The notes: generated by a model from the sequence alone, not told the origin. A DNA stretch of 64,000 nt from Symbiodinium sp. CCMP2592 (GCA_905221615.1 CAJNDT010005880.1:674501-738500); one strand, 5' to 3'; counted from the stretch's first letter, positions 20,214 to 29,979 are shown. Numbers and translations: made by a program.

Positions 20214-20325
20214 TACTTGAAGGCTCACGGGACTTAGTAAGTAAGGTTATAAGTAGGTTATAATTAGGATAACCCCACTTAGGGGACTTGTTATAACCCC
20301 AATTATAACTTACTTACCAAGTCCA
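20214..20325 (-). mobile_element. MITE family A, right end truncated (A6)
   Basis: TACTTGAAGGCTCACGGGAC, core CCCCACTTAGGGGACTTG. It ends after TTACCAAGTCC without the outer right arm. Confidence 0.85.
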
Positions 20326-20439
20326 TTTGTCCATGTGCTTTTGTGCGAGCGACCTTGGCAGCCGAGATACAACCAGCAAACCAGCAAATAGAAGGAGCAG
20401 TCACTATAAAGATCGCCTTCATTACTCCCATGACCACCA

Positions 20440-20590
20440 CCTTCAGCAGCAGCATCATCATCATCGTCATCATCAGGACAAACATCAGTACCAGGACCGC
20501 AGTTTCTACGACCACCATCGCCACGACAATCATCATCATCATCATCATCATCCTCATCATCATCATCATCAGCAGCAACGCAGCATCGCT
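20440..20590 (+). repeat. CAT/ATC trinucleotide tract
   Basis: CATCATCATC runs with CACCAC interruptions. The His-rich, Ile-rich and antisense Met-rich ORFs over it are products of the triplet. Confidence 0.9.
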
Positions 20591-20599
20591 TTCACTATA

Positions 20600-21470
20600 A
20601 TCATGTCCGTCGCACAGACACCTTCACGTCGCAGTGCTGACGGGTGCGGATGGGTACAGCCAGAAGCGTTTAATCTGGACTCTAAATCCCAGAGTTCAAG
20701 GGTGCAGGTCAGAACCTCCAAAAACGATCAAAAACGTAGGGCCTGCTAGATCCAAAGACCCTGTCGAAGATCATCAGGGCGTCGGAGCCTCACCCTGAAG
20801 ATCGAATCCCAGCCCCCTGCCAGGGTTCGCATCCGCGTGGCGAACCCGGAACGTGAAGTCCTCAGATCCCGAGAGCCGCATGGGTTCTCAGAAAGGGGCT
20901 CTCACTCAGAGAGCTACGCAAGTCAGGAAGCTACCAGCCCCCGACCCCCGAGGGTTCAGGGTTGGGGGAAGGATGTAGGTATATTCGCTTCTAATTACCT
21001 GGCTAACCCTTACACCCGATGATCCTCAACACAAGCCCGTAGCCACAAGGCACAACACCAGACACCCCAAAGCTAAACTCTCAACCCCGAATCGCAAAGT
21101 CTGAAACCTTGAACCTCAAGCACTAACCTCAAACTATGAACCCCAAAGGCCAAACACCAAAAACCCGATGAGAGAACCACCGACAACCCCGAACCTCAAT
21201 CCTCGAAACACCGTCAAAGCACCCCAAATCCCACAGCCTTAAACGACGCTATGAACTCGCAAAACCCCCAGAGCCCCCAGCACCAAACCTAAGCCTTTAA
21301 GCCTTAGACACCGAAGCCCCAAACCCTTCCACACCAAACCCTGCCGCATTTAACCCGCTCCCCCCTTCAAAAAAGAACACGAACAAAAAAAACAAATCCC
21401 TAAACCCTAGCATGTAAAACTACAACAAATCAGCAATCACCATCCTCGCCCCTCCCCCCACCCTGCCTGA
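20600..21470. other. no gene recognised
   Basis: Unique to about 21010 (short ORF 20837-21022 unconvincing), then C-rich sequence with AACCCC/CAAACC motifs that grade into the array at 21470. Confidence 0.4.
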
Positions 21471-21790
21471 GCCCTAAACCCTAAACCCTCCTAAACCCTA
21501 AACCCTCCTAAACCTTAAACCCTAAACCTTCCAAAACCCTAAACCCTAAACTTGCCTAAACCCTAAACTTCCCTTAAACTCTAAACCCTAAACTCGCCTA
21601 AACCACAGAAAAAACCCAAACCCTAAACTTTCCCAAGCCCCAAACCCTAAACCCTCATAAAACAAAACTAAACCCTAATTTTTCCCAAACTCCAACCCCT
21701 AACTAAACCCTCATAAAAAAAACTAAACCCTAAACTTTCCACAAAACCCCAAAACCCCAAAACTCCAAAACCCCAGAACCCCGAAACAGA
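21470..21790 (-). repeat. telomere-like array, C-strand
   Basis: CCCTAAA heptamers alternating with CTCCTAAACC, CTTTCC and CTCATAAAA spacers, then AACCCC runs. Confidence 0.85.
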
Positions 21791-21884
21791 AGCACTTAAG
21801 CGGCGATAGCCCCAGGTGCCGAGCTTCGGGGCCTCGGCTTGCCGACGATGCCGGGAGCCTCATGAACTAGCCCCGGGGGTTCGA

Positions 21885-22150
21885 GGTTTAGGGGTTAGGG
21901 GTTTAGGGGTTTAGGGTTTCGGGGTTTAGGGTTTAGGGGTTTAGGGTTCAGGATTTCGAGGTTTAGGGTTTAGGGCTTTAGGACTTAGGGGTTTAGGGGT
22001 TTAGGGTTTAAGGGTTCCCTTAAGGTTTGGGGTTTAGGGTTCCTTTAAAGTCATAGAGTTTAGAGCAGTTTAGGGCTCCAGGTTGAGGGCTTAATTAGGG
22101 TTTAAGGCTTCCCTTTAGGTTTGGGGTTTAGGGTTCCTTTTTGTAATACC
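21885..22150 (+). repeat. telomere-like array, G-strand
   Basis: GGGTTTAGG with GGGG variants, then TTAAGGGTTCCCTTAAGG units. It faces the C-strand array at 21470-21790. Confidence 0.85.
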
Positions 22151-22334
22151 ACAAGATCGTAATCGTTACTTTAAGGTCTGGGGGTTAGGGCTTGAGGCTT
22201 CGGGTTCGGCGAAGAATATGATAAGGGGTTAGGGTCTCTTTGAGGGATACTACTAACCAGCATAGTAATTTGCAAGGATACAAAGGGGTTTCAGGTTCGG
22301 GGTTTAAGATTTAAGGGCTCTGGATTTTCTAACA

Positions 22335-22408
22335 TCATAGCTCCTTCTGGAAGCTACCCAGAACCAAGAAGGGAGCCCTTCTTATTCCTAGGTTGTTGGG
22401 CATCCTAG
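22335..22408 (+). mobile_element. MITE family C, left truncated (C3)
   Basis: CCAAGAAGGGAGCCCTTCTTATTCC and GGTTGTTGGGCATCCTAG match the right half of family C. Confidence 0.7.
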
Positions 22409-22426
22409 AAGGCTTCTAAATTAGGT

Positions 22427-22550
22427 TACGTAGAGGATCATGGGACTTAGTAAGTAGGTTATAATTGGGGTTATACGTCCCCTAAGTGGGGTTATCCTAA
22501 CTATAACCTACTTATAACCTTACTTACTAGGTCCCGTGAGCCTTCAAGTA
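22427..22550 (+). mobile_element. MITE family A (A7)
   Basis: TACGTAGAGGATCATGGGAC to GGTCCCGTGAGCCTTCAAGTA. Full length, bounded by TA. Confidence 0.9.
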
Positions 22551-22570
22551 CTCTAAGGATAGTATAGGGT

Positions 22571-22662
22571 CTAGGACCTAGAGTAGGGTTCAGGTTCCCT
22601 AGCAAAGCCCCTTGACACCAAAAAGGGCACCCTGTTTATTCCTAGGTTACCCTTAGGTCTCG
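22571..22662 (+). mobile_element. MITE family F, internally shortened (F7)
   Basis: CTAGGACCTAGAGTAGGG with a 20-bp internal loss, then AACCAAAAAGGGCACCC-type core to GGTTACCCTTAGGTCT. Confidence 0.75.
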
Positions 22663-22725
22663 AAGCTTCTAAACAGGGAATAACTGTAAGGATATTATCG
22701 GGTCTTCGACTCTGGGCTCAAGGTA

Positions 22726-22855
22726 GAAACCAAAAAGGGCACCCTGCTTATTCCTGGCTCACTCTTGGGTCCAATAAGGATACTATATGGTGTTCGACTC
22801 CTGTTTATTCCTAGGTTTCTCTTGGGTCCCATAAGGAGACTATACTTAAAGGGTC
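22726..22855 (+). repeat. two extra F right-half fragments in tandem
   Basis: AAAAAGGGCACCCTG...TTATTCC at 22732 and TGTTTATTCCTAGGTTTCTC at 22804 repeat the right half of F7. Each is followed by TTGGGTCC and AAGGA(T/G)ACTATA. This looks like local tandem duplication of a half element. Confidence 0.65.
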
Positions 22856-22915
22856 ATGGGACTGAGTAACTAGGGTTTTAATTAAGGTAACTACACTTAT
22901 AACCCCAATTAATGT
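22850..22915 (-). mobile_element. MITE family A, left half
   Basis: TACTTAAAGGGTCATGGGAC, AGTAACTAGGG and CTACACTTATAACCCC. It breaks off before the right arm. Confidence 0.7.
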
Positions 22916-23120
22916 ATACATGCTTCACAAGAACATACCTTAGGTTTGAAAGGCATCCTTGCTGTAGTTTCAGGCTTAGTCCTTGTGACCCGGCTTTAAA
23001 AAATGCCGAACACCCGGTACAACGGCAAAAACACTACAAAGCCCTCTGCTCCTCAGTGAAGGAGTTCGGGCGTCTGAAGCTAGACCGTAAACCCTAAACC
23101 CTAAGCCGTTAATCCCAAAC
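22916..23120 (+). other. unique sequence with short ORF
   Basis: A 61-residue ORF (22912-23097) contains no recognisable motif. It is bounded by MITE remains and CCCTAAA motifs. Confidence 0.2.
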
Positions 23121-23125
23121 CCTAA

Positions 23126-23225
23126 CTTAGGGGTACTTAGAAATAGTTTTTAATTTCTGGTGATTAGAATCCCTAAGAAACAGCTAAAATTCGAATTTGT
23201 GCTTGGGTTCTAAGTTCAGTATAGC
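23126..23225 (+). mobile_element. MITE family K (K1)
   Basis: AACTTAGGGGTACTTAGAAATA at the left and GGGTTCTAAGTTCAGTATAG at the right. Inner AATCCCTAAGAAACAGCTAA is conserved in all three copies (28985, 53362). Confidence 0.75.
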
Positions 23226-23301
23226 TAACTCCTGACCACTGGTTAGGAGCCGACTTGGACAGGCGAACAAAGAAGGCCGTCAACCTAGCTTAAAACAAGA
23301 A

Positions 23302-23430
23302 GAACCCTAAACCCCTAAACCCTAACCCCTGAACCCTAAAGCCTAACCCCTGAACCCTAAACCCCTAAACCCCTAAACCCCAAACCCTAACCCCTGAACC
23401 CTAAACCCCTAAACCCTTAAACCTCAGGTG
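23302..23430 (-). repeat. telomere-like array, C-strand (CCCTAAACC/CCCCTGAACC)
   Basis: Alternating 7- and 8-bp units CCCTAAA, CCCCTAAA and CCCCTGAA. Confidence 0.9.
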
Positions 23431-23499
23431 CACCTTTGCTGCGAACGATCGCAGTCACTGGGCCTGGGTAAGTGCTGAGGCCTCCTTCAGAAAAGACAG

Positions 23500-23995
23500 G
23501 CTTTGGTTTGGGGTTTAGGGTTTCGGGGTTTAGGGTTTAGGCTTTCGGGGTTTAGGGTTTCGGGGTTTAGGGGGTTTAGGGGTTTCGGGGTTTTGGGGGT
23601 TTAGGGATTTAGGGGTTAGGGGTTTAGGGTTTAGGGGTTTAGGGGTTAGGGGTTTAGGGTTCAGGGTTTAGGGGTTTAGGGTTTAGGGTTTAGGGGTTAA
23701 GGGTTTAGGGCTTGGGTTTGGGGTTTAGGGTTTAGGGTTTAGGGATTTAGGGGGTTTAGGGTTTCGGGGTTTAGAGTTTAGGGTTTAGGGGTTTGGGGTT
23801 CAGGGTTTAGGGGTTTAGGGTTTAGGGTTTAGGGGTTTGGTTTGGGGTTTAGGGTTTAGGGATTTAGGGGGTTTAGAGTTTAGGGTTTAGGGATTAGGGA
23901 TTTAGGGGGTTTAGGGTTTAGGGGTTTGGTTTAGGGTTTAGGGATTTTCGGCTTTATGGATTTAGGGTTAGGGTGTAAGGTTTAGGGGTTTATAT
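23500..23995 (+). repeat. long telomere-like array, G-strand
   Basis: Nearly 500 bp of GGGTTTAGGG/GGGGTTTAGG/TTCGGGG units, the longest telomere-like run in the window, in mixed 7- and 8-bp register. Confidence 0.95.
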
Positions 23996-24011
23996 GTGCC
24001 CAGCATCCGCG

Positions 24012-24269
24012 CACCCCCCCCCCCCTCCCCCCCCCATGGTAATCCCCCTCCCCCCCCCTGTGGTTCCTGTGGTTCCCCCCCCCCCCTGTGGTTCCTCTTG
24101 GTTTTCCCCCTCCCTTTTGTGGTTCTTCTGGTTCCTGTCTCCCCCCTCCCCCCCTGTGGTTCCTGTGGTTCCTCCGCGTGGTTGCTGCTGCTTTGTTGTT
24201 GCTGCTGTTCTTCTTCTTGTTCTTGTTCTTGTTCTTGTTGTGTGGTCGCCCGGGTCGGGGGGGGGGGAT

Positions 24270-24309
<40 letters not shown>

Positions 24310-24310
24310 C
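24012..24310. repeat. C-rich minisatellite facing a poly-G tract
   Basis: Poly-C blocks and CCCCCTGTGGTTCCTGTGGTTCC-like units (24012-24180), a TTCTTGTTCTTG tract (24210-24240), then G10 and more than 30 G residues (24276-24308). The C and G tracts could pair as a hairpin or form G-quadruplexes. All ORFs here are low-complexity products. The homopolymer length may be misassembled. Confidence 0.9.
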
Positions 24311-24319
24311 GAGAACGCG

Positions 24320-24860
24320 GAGCGCGGGCACATATAGGGTTAGGGGTTTAGGGGGTTTATGGGGTTGAGGGTTTCGGGTGTAGCATCGGTCTGCTGAACG
24401 CTGTTTGTGCAGAAATGTCCACCCCGAGACCGCCCAAACGTTAGGGATCTTCAGGGTCTTAAGGCTTTACTAGGTAGGGCTTTGGGATGTTTTTTTTTTT
24501 TCTTTCTTCTTGGGCTTCAGAGGATCTGAGTTACGAATATACGGAGTTGTAGGGGTGGGTTTTTTTATAGATTAAGGGGTGCCTTTAAGGGTTCATGCAA
24601 GGGTTCCTTTTAAGGTACTTGTAGGGATTCTACAGGGGTTTACAATTACGGCTGGGGTTTGTTAGTGTTTGGGGGCTTTAAGGTTTGTGGTTCTGAGAGA
24701 TGTAGGGCTTTGGGGCTTTGGTGTCTTGGGGCAAGGGTGTTGAAGTTTTTAGGGTTTCGGGTTTTTGTTCGCGTCTCGGCAGGAGTTATCTTTGCTCTTA
24801 TGGAGTAGGGTTTAGGTTTGTAGGGCATTGGGGTTTTGGGGCTTTGCGGCTTTAGGAAGT
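24320..24860. other. gene-free, G-strand telomere-like remnants
   Basis: Scattered TTTAGGG, a T-rich run at 24491 and GGTTCCTTTTAAGG units. Nothing coding seen. Confidence 0.5.
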
Positions 24861-24861
24861 A

Positions 24862-25041
24862 CCCAGAGACTCCACTATCCCGGAATATTCCTTAAATTAT
24901 AATAGGATCCCTAATATGATTTAAGGAATATACCTAAGTTAAGGGATATTGGAGTCTCCTTAACCCTATACCCTATAGATCCCTTAAAGGAACCCTAACC
25001 CTAGCTATTCCTTAATTAAGGGATATTGGAGTCTCTGGGTA
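24862..25041. mobile_element. MITE family B (B5) split by a telomere-like insert
   Basis: CCCAGAGACTCCACTATCCC starts the element and GGAGTCTCTGGG ends it at 25041. TA lies on both outer sides. The right arm is present twice, separated by the insert at 24959-25015. Confidence 0.85.
24959..25015 (-). repeat. telomere-like insert with 20-bp flanking duplication
   Basis: CTTAACCCTATACCCTATAG, ATCCCTTAAAGGAACCC and TAACCCTAG, flanked by TTAAGGGATATTGGAGTCTC at 24939-24958 and 25016-25035. Confidence 0.8.
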
Positions 25042-25125
25042 GGGTTTTTGGTTTTCAGGCTTTGGGGGTTCCGGGGCTTTGGGGAGTCCGAGGCTTGGGG
25101 TTTCGGGCTTGCGGATTGTCGGTTT

Positions 25126-25455
25126 TAGGGTTTAGGGTTTAGGGTGGTTCCTTTAAAGGGATCTTTAGGGTTTAGGGGGGTTCCTTTAAAGGGATCTCTA
25201 GGGGTTTAGGGTTTAGGGTTTAAGTTTTTTTTAGGGTTTAGGGTTTAGGGTTTCGGCGATCAGGGCTTTGGGTTCAGTTTAGGGTTCTCAGAACCCCAAA
25301 CCCTAAACCTAGTTTAGGGCTGAGGCTTCAGGGTTTAGGGTTTAGGGTTTAGGGTTTAGGGTTTAGGGTTTGGGGTTTAGGGTTTGGGGTTTAGGGTTTA
25401 GGGTTTAGGGTTTAGGGTTTAGGGTTTGGGGTTTAGGGTTTAGGGTTTAGGGTTT
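25126..25455 (+). repeat. telomere-like array, G-strand
   Basis: TTTAGGG arrays, including about fifteen near-perfect heptamers at 25335-25455. The unit GGTTCCTTTAAAGGGATCT(T/C)TAGGG is present twice at 25142-25203. Confidence 0.95.
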
Positions 25456-25880
25456 ACCGTGGAACGGTAGGGGGCGAAGGGTCGGGAGTTCAGGGCCTAA
25501 GAGCTCACGTGTGTCGTTGAAAATGACTAGCAATGATATCCCATTGTAGTCTCTGTGTAATGACCAGCTTAAAAGTTGATACTTCCACATTTTATGAAAC
25601 AGTTTAAGCCCTTTTGAACACGCTCCTCAATTCAAAAAACTTACACGACACTACAAAAAGACAGACCCAACCAACAAGACAGAGTTCAGACTCCCCCAAA
25701 CCCCTAAACCCTAAAACCTAAACCCCTAAACCCCCAACCTGAACTCCAGCTCTGAAAGGCCGGCGTTCAGAGCACCAACAATGAGGTCTTGACGAAGCTT
25801 CTCCAGGACGGCCGCCCTTTCTTTGCCCACAGAAGCAGTCAAAGACAGCCAAATATCCTTGTAGGGGCTCATCAGGTATC
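25456..25880. other. unique sequence, no gene recognised
   Basis: The 61-residue minus ORF at 25718-25903 is unconvincing and runs into element A8. Confidence 0.4.
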
Positions 25881-25885
25881 AACTT

Positions 25886-26008
25886 GGTTAAAGGCTCATG
25901 CAACTTAGTAAGTAAGGTTACAAGTAGGTGACATGTAGGAGAACACCACTTCGGGGACTAATAACCCCGATTCTAACCTACTTACTAAGTCCCATGATCC
26001 TTTAAGTA
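25886..26008 (-). mobile_element. MITE family A (A8)
   Basis: GTTAAAGGCTCATGCAACTT to GTCCCATGATCCTTTAAGTA. The left outer arm has drifted. Confidence 0.85.
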
Positions 26009-26162
26009 TCTACAGTATAGATACATAAGACCCTTAATAGGAGCCTTCTGTTAAAGACTCTTACTGTATGGGGGAAGTACCCAACCTCAACCACCGAGGT
26101 TCCGAACAGAACCCAAAACCCCAAACCCTGAAAAAGGAACACTATTCCGTTTTGTGTATACA

Positions 26163-26232
26163 TTATATATATATATATATATATAGATGTGTGTGTTTAT
26201 ATATACGTATATATATATATATATATATACCC
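26163..26232. repeat. TA dinucleotide tract
   Basis: (TA)n with a GATGTGTGTG interruption; self-complementary and able to extrude a cruciform. The Tyr/Ile-rich ORFs on both strands are by-products. Confidence 0.95.
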
Positions 26233-26589
26233 CTTTCGGTTCTGCAGCCCCCGAGCCCGACCCGTAAGGATTGACGAAACACTTGGCAGACTGGAGCGCC
26301 TGCCGCAAAGGGGTCTATAGGGACATAGGGATGGGGATCCTCCTAAACGGGGCTATGGGGATACATAGGAATTATAGGGTTCCTTCAATGGGTTCTGTAG
26401 GCATATAAAGGGATTAGAGGGTTCCTGAAAAGGGTTTAGGGGTTTGGGGTGTTGGGTTGTTCTCGGGAGCTCGGTGGGGGCCGCAGGACAACAACATAAA
26501 GCTGGACGAATGGCCCCATGGATCCTTCGCAGACCTATTGACAGAGGTCTACGAGACGCAGGCATCCGGGAGTTCAGGGAAACTACCCA

Positions 26590-26693
26590 AACCTTCCAAA
26601 ATCCCTTACTTAAGAATATTCCTTAAAGACCATTAGGGATCCTACTATACTTTTGAGGTATTCCTTCATTAAGGGGTTTTGGAGGCTCTGGGC
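26590..26693. mobile_element. MITE family B, diverged (B6)
   Basis: CCAAAATCCCTTACTTAAGA, core TTAGGGATCCTACTATA, right arm TTTTGGAGGCTCTGGG. Confidence 0.75.
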
Positions 26694-26744
26694 ACGGGTT
26701 GGGCTTCGCAGTATGCGTCCAAAGCAGCAGGATGCTTGTTGCAA

Positions 26745-26968
26745 CCCAGACCCCCGGGAGGATCCAAAAAGTAGATCCCTTCATAATAGGTTCTTTTTAA
26801 GGGTTCCTTCAAGGGCCCCTTTAAGGGATCTATAGGGTTTTAGGGTTTAGGGTTGAAGGCTTAGGGGAGGAATCCAAAAAGTAGATCCCTTAATGGGGTT
26901 TCCTATAAAGTAGCCTTAGTAGTATAGGGCCCCAAATTTGGGGATCTACTTTCTAGATCGGGTCTGGG
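26745..26968 (+). mobile_element. MITE family H (H2) split by a telomere-like insert
   Basis: CCCAGACCCCCGGGAGGATCC left end and GGGTCTGGG right end. The left inner arm occurs twice, at 26756-26781 and 26865-26891, with one extra A in the second. The insert lies between. Confidence 0.85.
26782..26864 (+). repeat. telomere-like insert with 26-bp flanking duplication
   Basis: AAGGGTTCCTTCAAGGG, CCCCTTTAAGGGATCTATAG and GGTTTTAGGGTTTAGGGTT. The flanking copies share AATCC/GATCC then AAAAAGTAGATCCCTT. Confidence 0.8.
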
Positions 26969-26969
26969 A

Positions 26970-27255
26970 ATAACTTCAAGGGAACGTAATTTCCCAGAAT
27001 CCCACCATCTATTGGATGGCAGAGCACGTGCTCACTGCTTGTTATGTTGGGTTTCGGATTTGGATCTTTGAACGCTTGCTTGTTCAGAACAGCGTTTACA
27101 GTTTTCGGGTGCAGGATTCGAGGTTCGGGGTTTAAAGGCTTTAAGTTCAGGATTTACTTTGATTCCTGGTTCCTCTTGACAGAGGCAGTGAGTCTCAAGT
27201 TCTCCGATTGAAGGCCGCTGTGAAACCTCCAACTTGGCAACTTGGGTTCAGGGTT
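26970..27255. other. unique sequence, no gene recognised
   Basis: The 66-residue minus ORF (27032-27232) has scattered charged residues but no known pattern. Confidence 0.35.
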
Positions 27256-27262
27256 TGGGGTT

Positions 27263-27378
27263 TACTTCCAGGCTCATGGGACTTAGTAGGTAAGGTCATA
27301 TGTAGGCCATACTTAGGGTAACCCAACTTAGGGGACTCATCGCCCCTACTATAGCCTACTTACTAAGTCCCATGATCC
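27263..27378 (-). mobile_element. MITE family A, slightly shortened (A9)
   Basis: TACTTCCAGGCTCATGGGAC, core CCCAACTTAGGGGACTCAT. The outer right arm is lost after CCCATGATCC. Confidence 0.8.
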
Positions 27379-27442
27379 GCTCTCTCTTGGGAAGCAGAAA
27401 GCAGCCTGCATGCTGGAGTCTTTGCATCCCTGCAGACCACCA

Positions 27443-27580
27443 TACTTAAAGGATCATGGGACTTAGTAAGTAGGTTATAATTGGCGTTATAAGTCCCCTA
27501 AGTGGGGTTCCCTAAGTGGGGTTATCCTAATTATAACCTACTTATAACCTTACCTACTAAGTCCCATGAGCCTTTAAGTA
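27443..27580 (+). mobile_element. MITE family A (A10)
   Basis: TACTTAAAGGATCATGGGAC to GTCCCATGAGCCTTTAAGTA with a perfect TA boundary. The core CCCTAAGTGGGGTT is duplicated in tandem. Confidence 0.9.
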
Positions 27581-27853
27581 GCCGGAGCTACGTCCTGCAC
27601 TGTTTATTGTTTCTAGGGTCCTTCCACATTCTGTATGACAGCATGCCCTACAAAAGCCAGTTGGGCCCTGGACCGTAAATTCTGATGAAAACTACACCTG
27701 CAGTTCTAATTATCTTCAAACCCTAAGTCCTACATCCTGATGAGCCCTAAACCCTAAACCCTACGCCCGAGGAGTGTCGGGATTGGGACAGAGCATCGTC
27801 TCCGGCACGATGGGCTTCACACTTTCTGAACAAAGGACCTGAACCCCAAAACC

Positions 27854-27977
27854 TACCTAGAGGCTCATGGGACTTAGTAAGTAAGCTTATAAGCAGGTTA
27901 TGATTAGGATAACCCCACTTAGGGGACTTATAACCCCAATTTTAACCTACTTACTAAGTCCCATGATCCTTTAAGTA
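27854..27977 (-). mobile_element. MITE family A (A11), followed by an L element
   Basis: TACCTAGAGGCTCATGGGAC to CCCATGATCCTTTAAGTA. Element L4 starts at its right edge. The same pairing occurs in reverse at 32950-33142. Confidence 0.9.
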
Positions 27978-28050
27978 CCTCTTTTAGCACTTATATCAGG
28001 AAATCATGTTCAGGAGCCCGGGGGAGGTAGGTTTCTTAGGGTCCAGGTAG
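27978..28050 (+). mobile_element. MITE family L (L4), joined to A11
   Basis: CCTCTTTTAGCACTTATATC, AGGAAATCATGTTCAGGAGC and GGTAGGTTTCTTAGGGTCC. It is a diverged L copy whose junction to A is shared with 32950-33022. Confidence 0.65.
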
Positions 28051-28059
28051 GGTTCAAAG

Positions 28060-28680
28060 AGCCCAGGCGCCTGGCCGCCTGAGTTGGGCTTCGTAGGGTT
28101 TGTATAAGTTGTTTGGGGGGTTGAAGGTTGTTGTGTATGTACCTGGTGTGTGTGTGTGTGAGGGGTCGTGTCTTACATTGGGAGTCTCAACAAGTAGAAT
28201 CGGGTCTTGACGTTTTGCTGCTGTAGATATATGAAGGAGCCCTGAGAAATCAATGTCTCTTTTTTCCATGCCCCTGTTGGGGTGTGTGGGTTTTCGACTT
28301 CAGCTGGAGTAGCAGGGATCCTCAATAGTTACCACCTGTCTGAAGCTACAATAAACCACAGTCTGAAAGCTAATGACTAGCCCTAAGATTCCCGAACTCG
28401 AAACCCCAAAACCCTAAACCCTAAACTTCGCATCAGGCATCCACACTGCGAGTCATCAAGGGCGAGCTAATACGACACCTCCGCGTTATCAAGGCACCTC
28501 TGACATACCGTGTTTTGCAGCGGTTGTATACGGGTTTTTGCAATGGTCTAATGATTAGACTCTAATGATTCTAATGCAGAAGGTTTATGATTCAAGGTGG
28601 GTGAAGGTGATGGCTGGGCGAAGAACGCTTTTCGGGTGCCGTCCGCAAGTGTGTGGGTTCAGGCTTTTGTTTTTTCGCAA
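28060..28680. other. no gene recognised
   Basis: The ORF at 28054-28269 (minus) includes a (GT)n-encoded stretch. A tandem TCTAATGATT lies near 28548-28572. No recognisable protein. Confidence 0.4.
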
Positions 28681-28743
28681 ATGCTCATAGGACTTGGTAA
28701 GGTAGGTTGATTCAAAAGCTAACAGTCCCATGAGCCCTGAAGT
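28679..28743. mobile_element. MITE family A relic, internally deleted (A12)
   Basis: GCTCATAGGACTTGGTAAG faces CAGTCCCATGAGCCCTGAAGTA with little between. Confidence 0.6.
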
Positions 28744-28984
28744 AGGGTTGCGGAATACCAACAGGATAGACAGGCTCTCAGGGTTGGGGAAAGGGTGGAG
28801 GTTCAGCAGCGTGCTTTACTAAGAAAGAGACCGCACCAATCAATATGACCATGTGTTTACAGCAACAGAAAAGATCCAACACCCGGGTCAAATTTGCAAG
28901 GCCCCAAAATCGAACCCTGGAACCTTAAACCCTAAACCTTATGCTTTTTAAGACATGATCTAAGTATACCCGTCACACACTAAA

Positions 28985-29079
28985 CTTAGGGGTACTTAGA
29001 AATATTTTGTTTTGGTTATTATAATCCCTAAGAAACAGCTAAAATTACAATTTTTGCTAGGGTTCTAAGTTCAGTATAG
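28985..29079 (+). mobile_element. MITE family K (K2)
   Basis: CTTAGGGGTACTTAGAAATA, AATCCCTAAGAAACAGCTAA and TTGCTAGGGTTCTAAGTTC, as in K1. Confidence 0.8.
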
Positions 29080-29161
29080 TAAACCGCAAACCCTGAATCT
29101 TAAACCCGGCCTCCCCAAGGCCGATTTTTCTTCACTACCCCGAAGGGTCAAATGTACCGAC

Positions 29162-29222
29162 ATGGGTGGTTGTCAAAATTAGGGTTCCAAAAAGGAACTA
29201 TAATTTTGACAACCGCCCACAT
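29162..29222. mobile_element. minimal family D hairpin (D3, 60 bp)
   Basis: ATGGGTGGTTGTCAAAATTA, then GGGTTCC/GGAACTA, then TAATTTTGACAACCGCCCA. Only the two arms remain; the usual 40-bp core is absent. Confidence 0.9.
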
Positions 29223-29356
29223 AGTAGAATGTAGAGTTTCCATATTCGGAATTGCTATTATGACTTAGGGAAGTGTCCCCCATAACAGTACATAGGACCC
29301 TTTGGGTATAGCGTGCCCCACGAGCCTGCTCTCAGTATTTAGGACGCTACAACATG

Positions 29357-29462
29357 TGTGGGAGTTTCCGAAAATAGAGCACCCTAGTGTAGTACCCTAA
29401 ATGGTGGGATCCTTAGTATACGGACCGCAAAATAAGGTACCCCTAATTTCGGAAGCTCCCGT
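29357..29462 (-). mobile_element. MITE family E (E1)
   Basis: TGGGAGTTTCCGAAAATAG to CTAATTTCGGAAGCTCCC, with GTGGGATCCTTAGTATA at the centre. Confidence 0.85.
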
Positions 29463-29569
29463 ATCTCTCTTTGGAAGGTCTGGCTTGTCACGGAGATCCT
29501 GGGTGTCACCCACCTTCTGGTCACCAAGAGCAAGGACTACGACTGTAGAAGTTTCAAAGTATGCCTGAA

Positions 29570-29655
29570 CTCCAAGTAACCTACCTTTTCGAGGACATAT
29601 ATAAAGAAATCATATTAGGGAACCCTAAAAAGTTAGGTTCCTTAGGGTCCAGGTG
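29570..29655 (+). mobile_element. MITE family L (L1)
   Basis: GTAACCTACCTTTTCGAGGA, ATATAAAGAAATCATATTAG and GGTTCCTTAGGGTCCAGGT. Copies with the same ends lie at 49270 and 52080. Confidence 0.8.
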
Positions 29656-29669
29656 AGCAATAGGAATTT

Positions 29670-29828
29670 TCGTTGTCGTCCTCCTCGTCGCAGTCGTAGT
29701 CGTAGTAGTCATCGTCGTGCTCGTACTCGTAGTCAGAGTCCTCGTTCTCGTCCTTGTAATCACCGTCGTCGCCGCTGTCCTCGTCGTAGTGAAAGTAGGA
29801 GTAGGAGTAGGAAGAGTATAATAGTATA
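29670..29828 (-). repeat. GTC/GTA trinucleotide-rich tract
   Basis: CGTCGT, GTAGTC and AGGAGTA triplets. The minus-strand Thr-rich ORF (29581-29841) is probably produced by this tract plus the adjoining L element. Confidence 0.75.
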
Positions 29829-29979
29829 AGTATAATTGCAATCAGTTGTGGGTCCGATGGGTCTTCGTTTTGATTACAGATGCTGAATCCCTAAACGCAG
29901 CCCTAAACCCTGGAATCGTGTAACAGCACTTACAGAACCTGAAGTTTAGGGTGGACACTAGGTTTGGCAGCCACATCCT

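Noticed and set aside
20303..20600. His-, Ile- and Met-rich ORFs on both strands
   Set aside because: Produced by the CAT/ATC trinucleotide tract.
23968..24368. Five overlapping Pro/Gly/Cys-rich ORFs of 87-124 residues
   Set aside because: All come from poly-C, poly-G and TTCTTG tracts; no frame has normal composition.
23500..25455. True chromosome end
   Set aside because: The arrays are interstitial, of mixed register and flanked on both sides by ordinary sequence and MITEs.
26087..26308. Tyr/Ile-rich ORFs over the TA tract
   Set aside because: Dinucleotide artefact.
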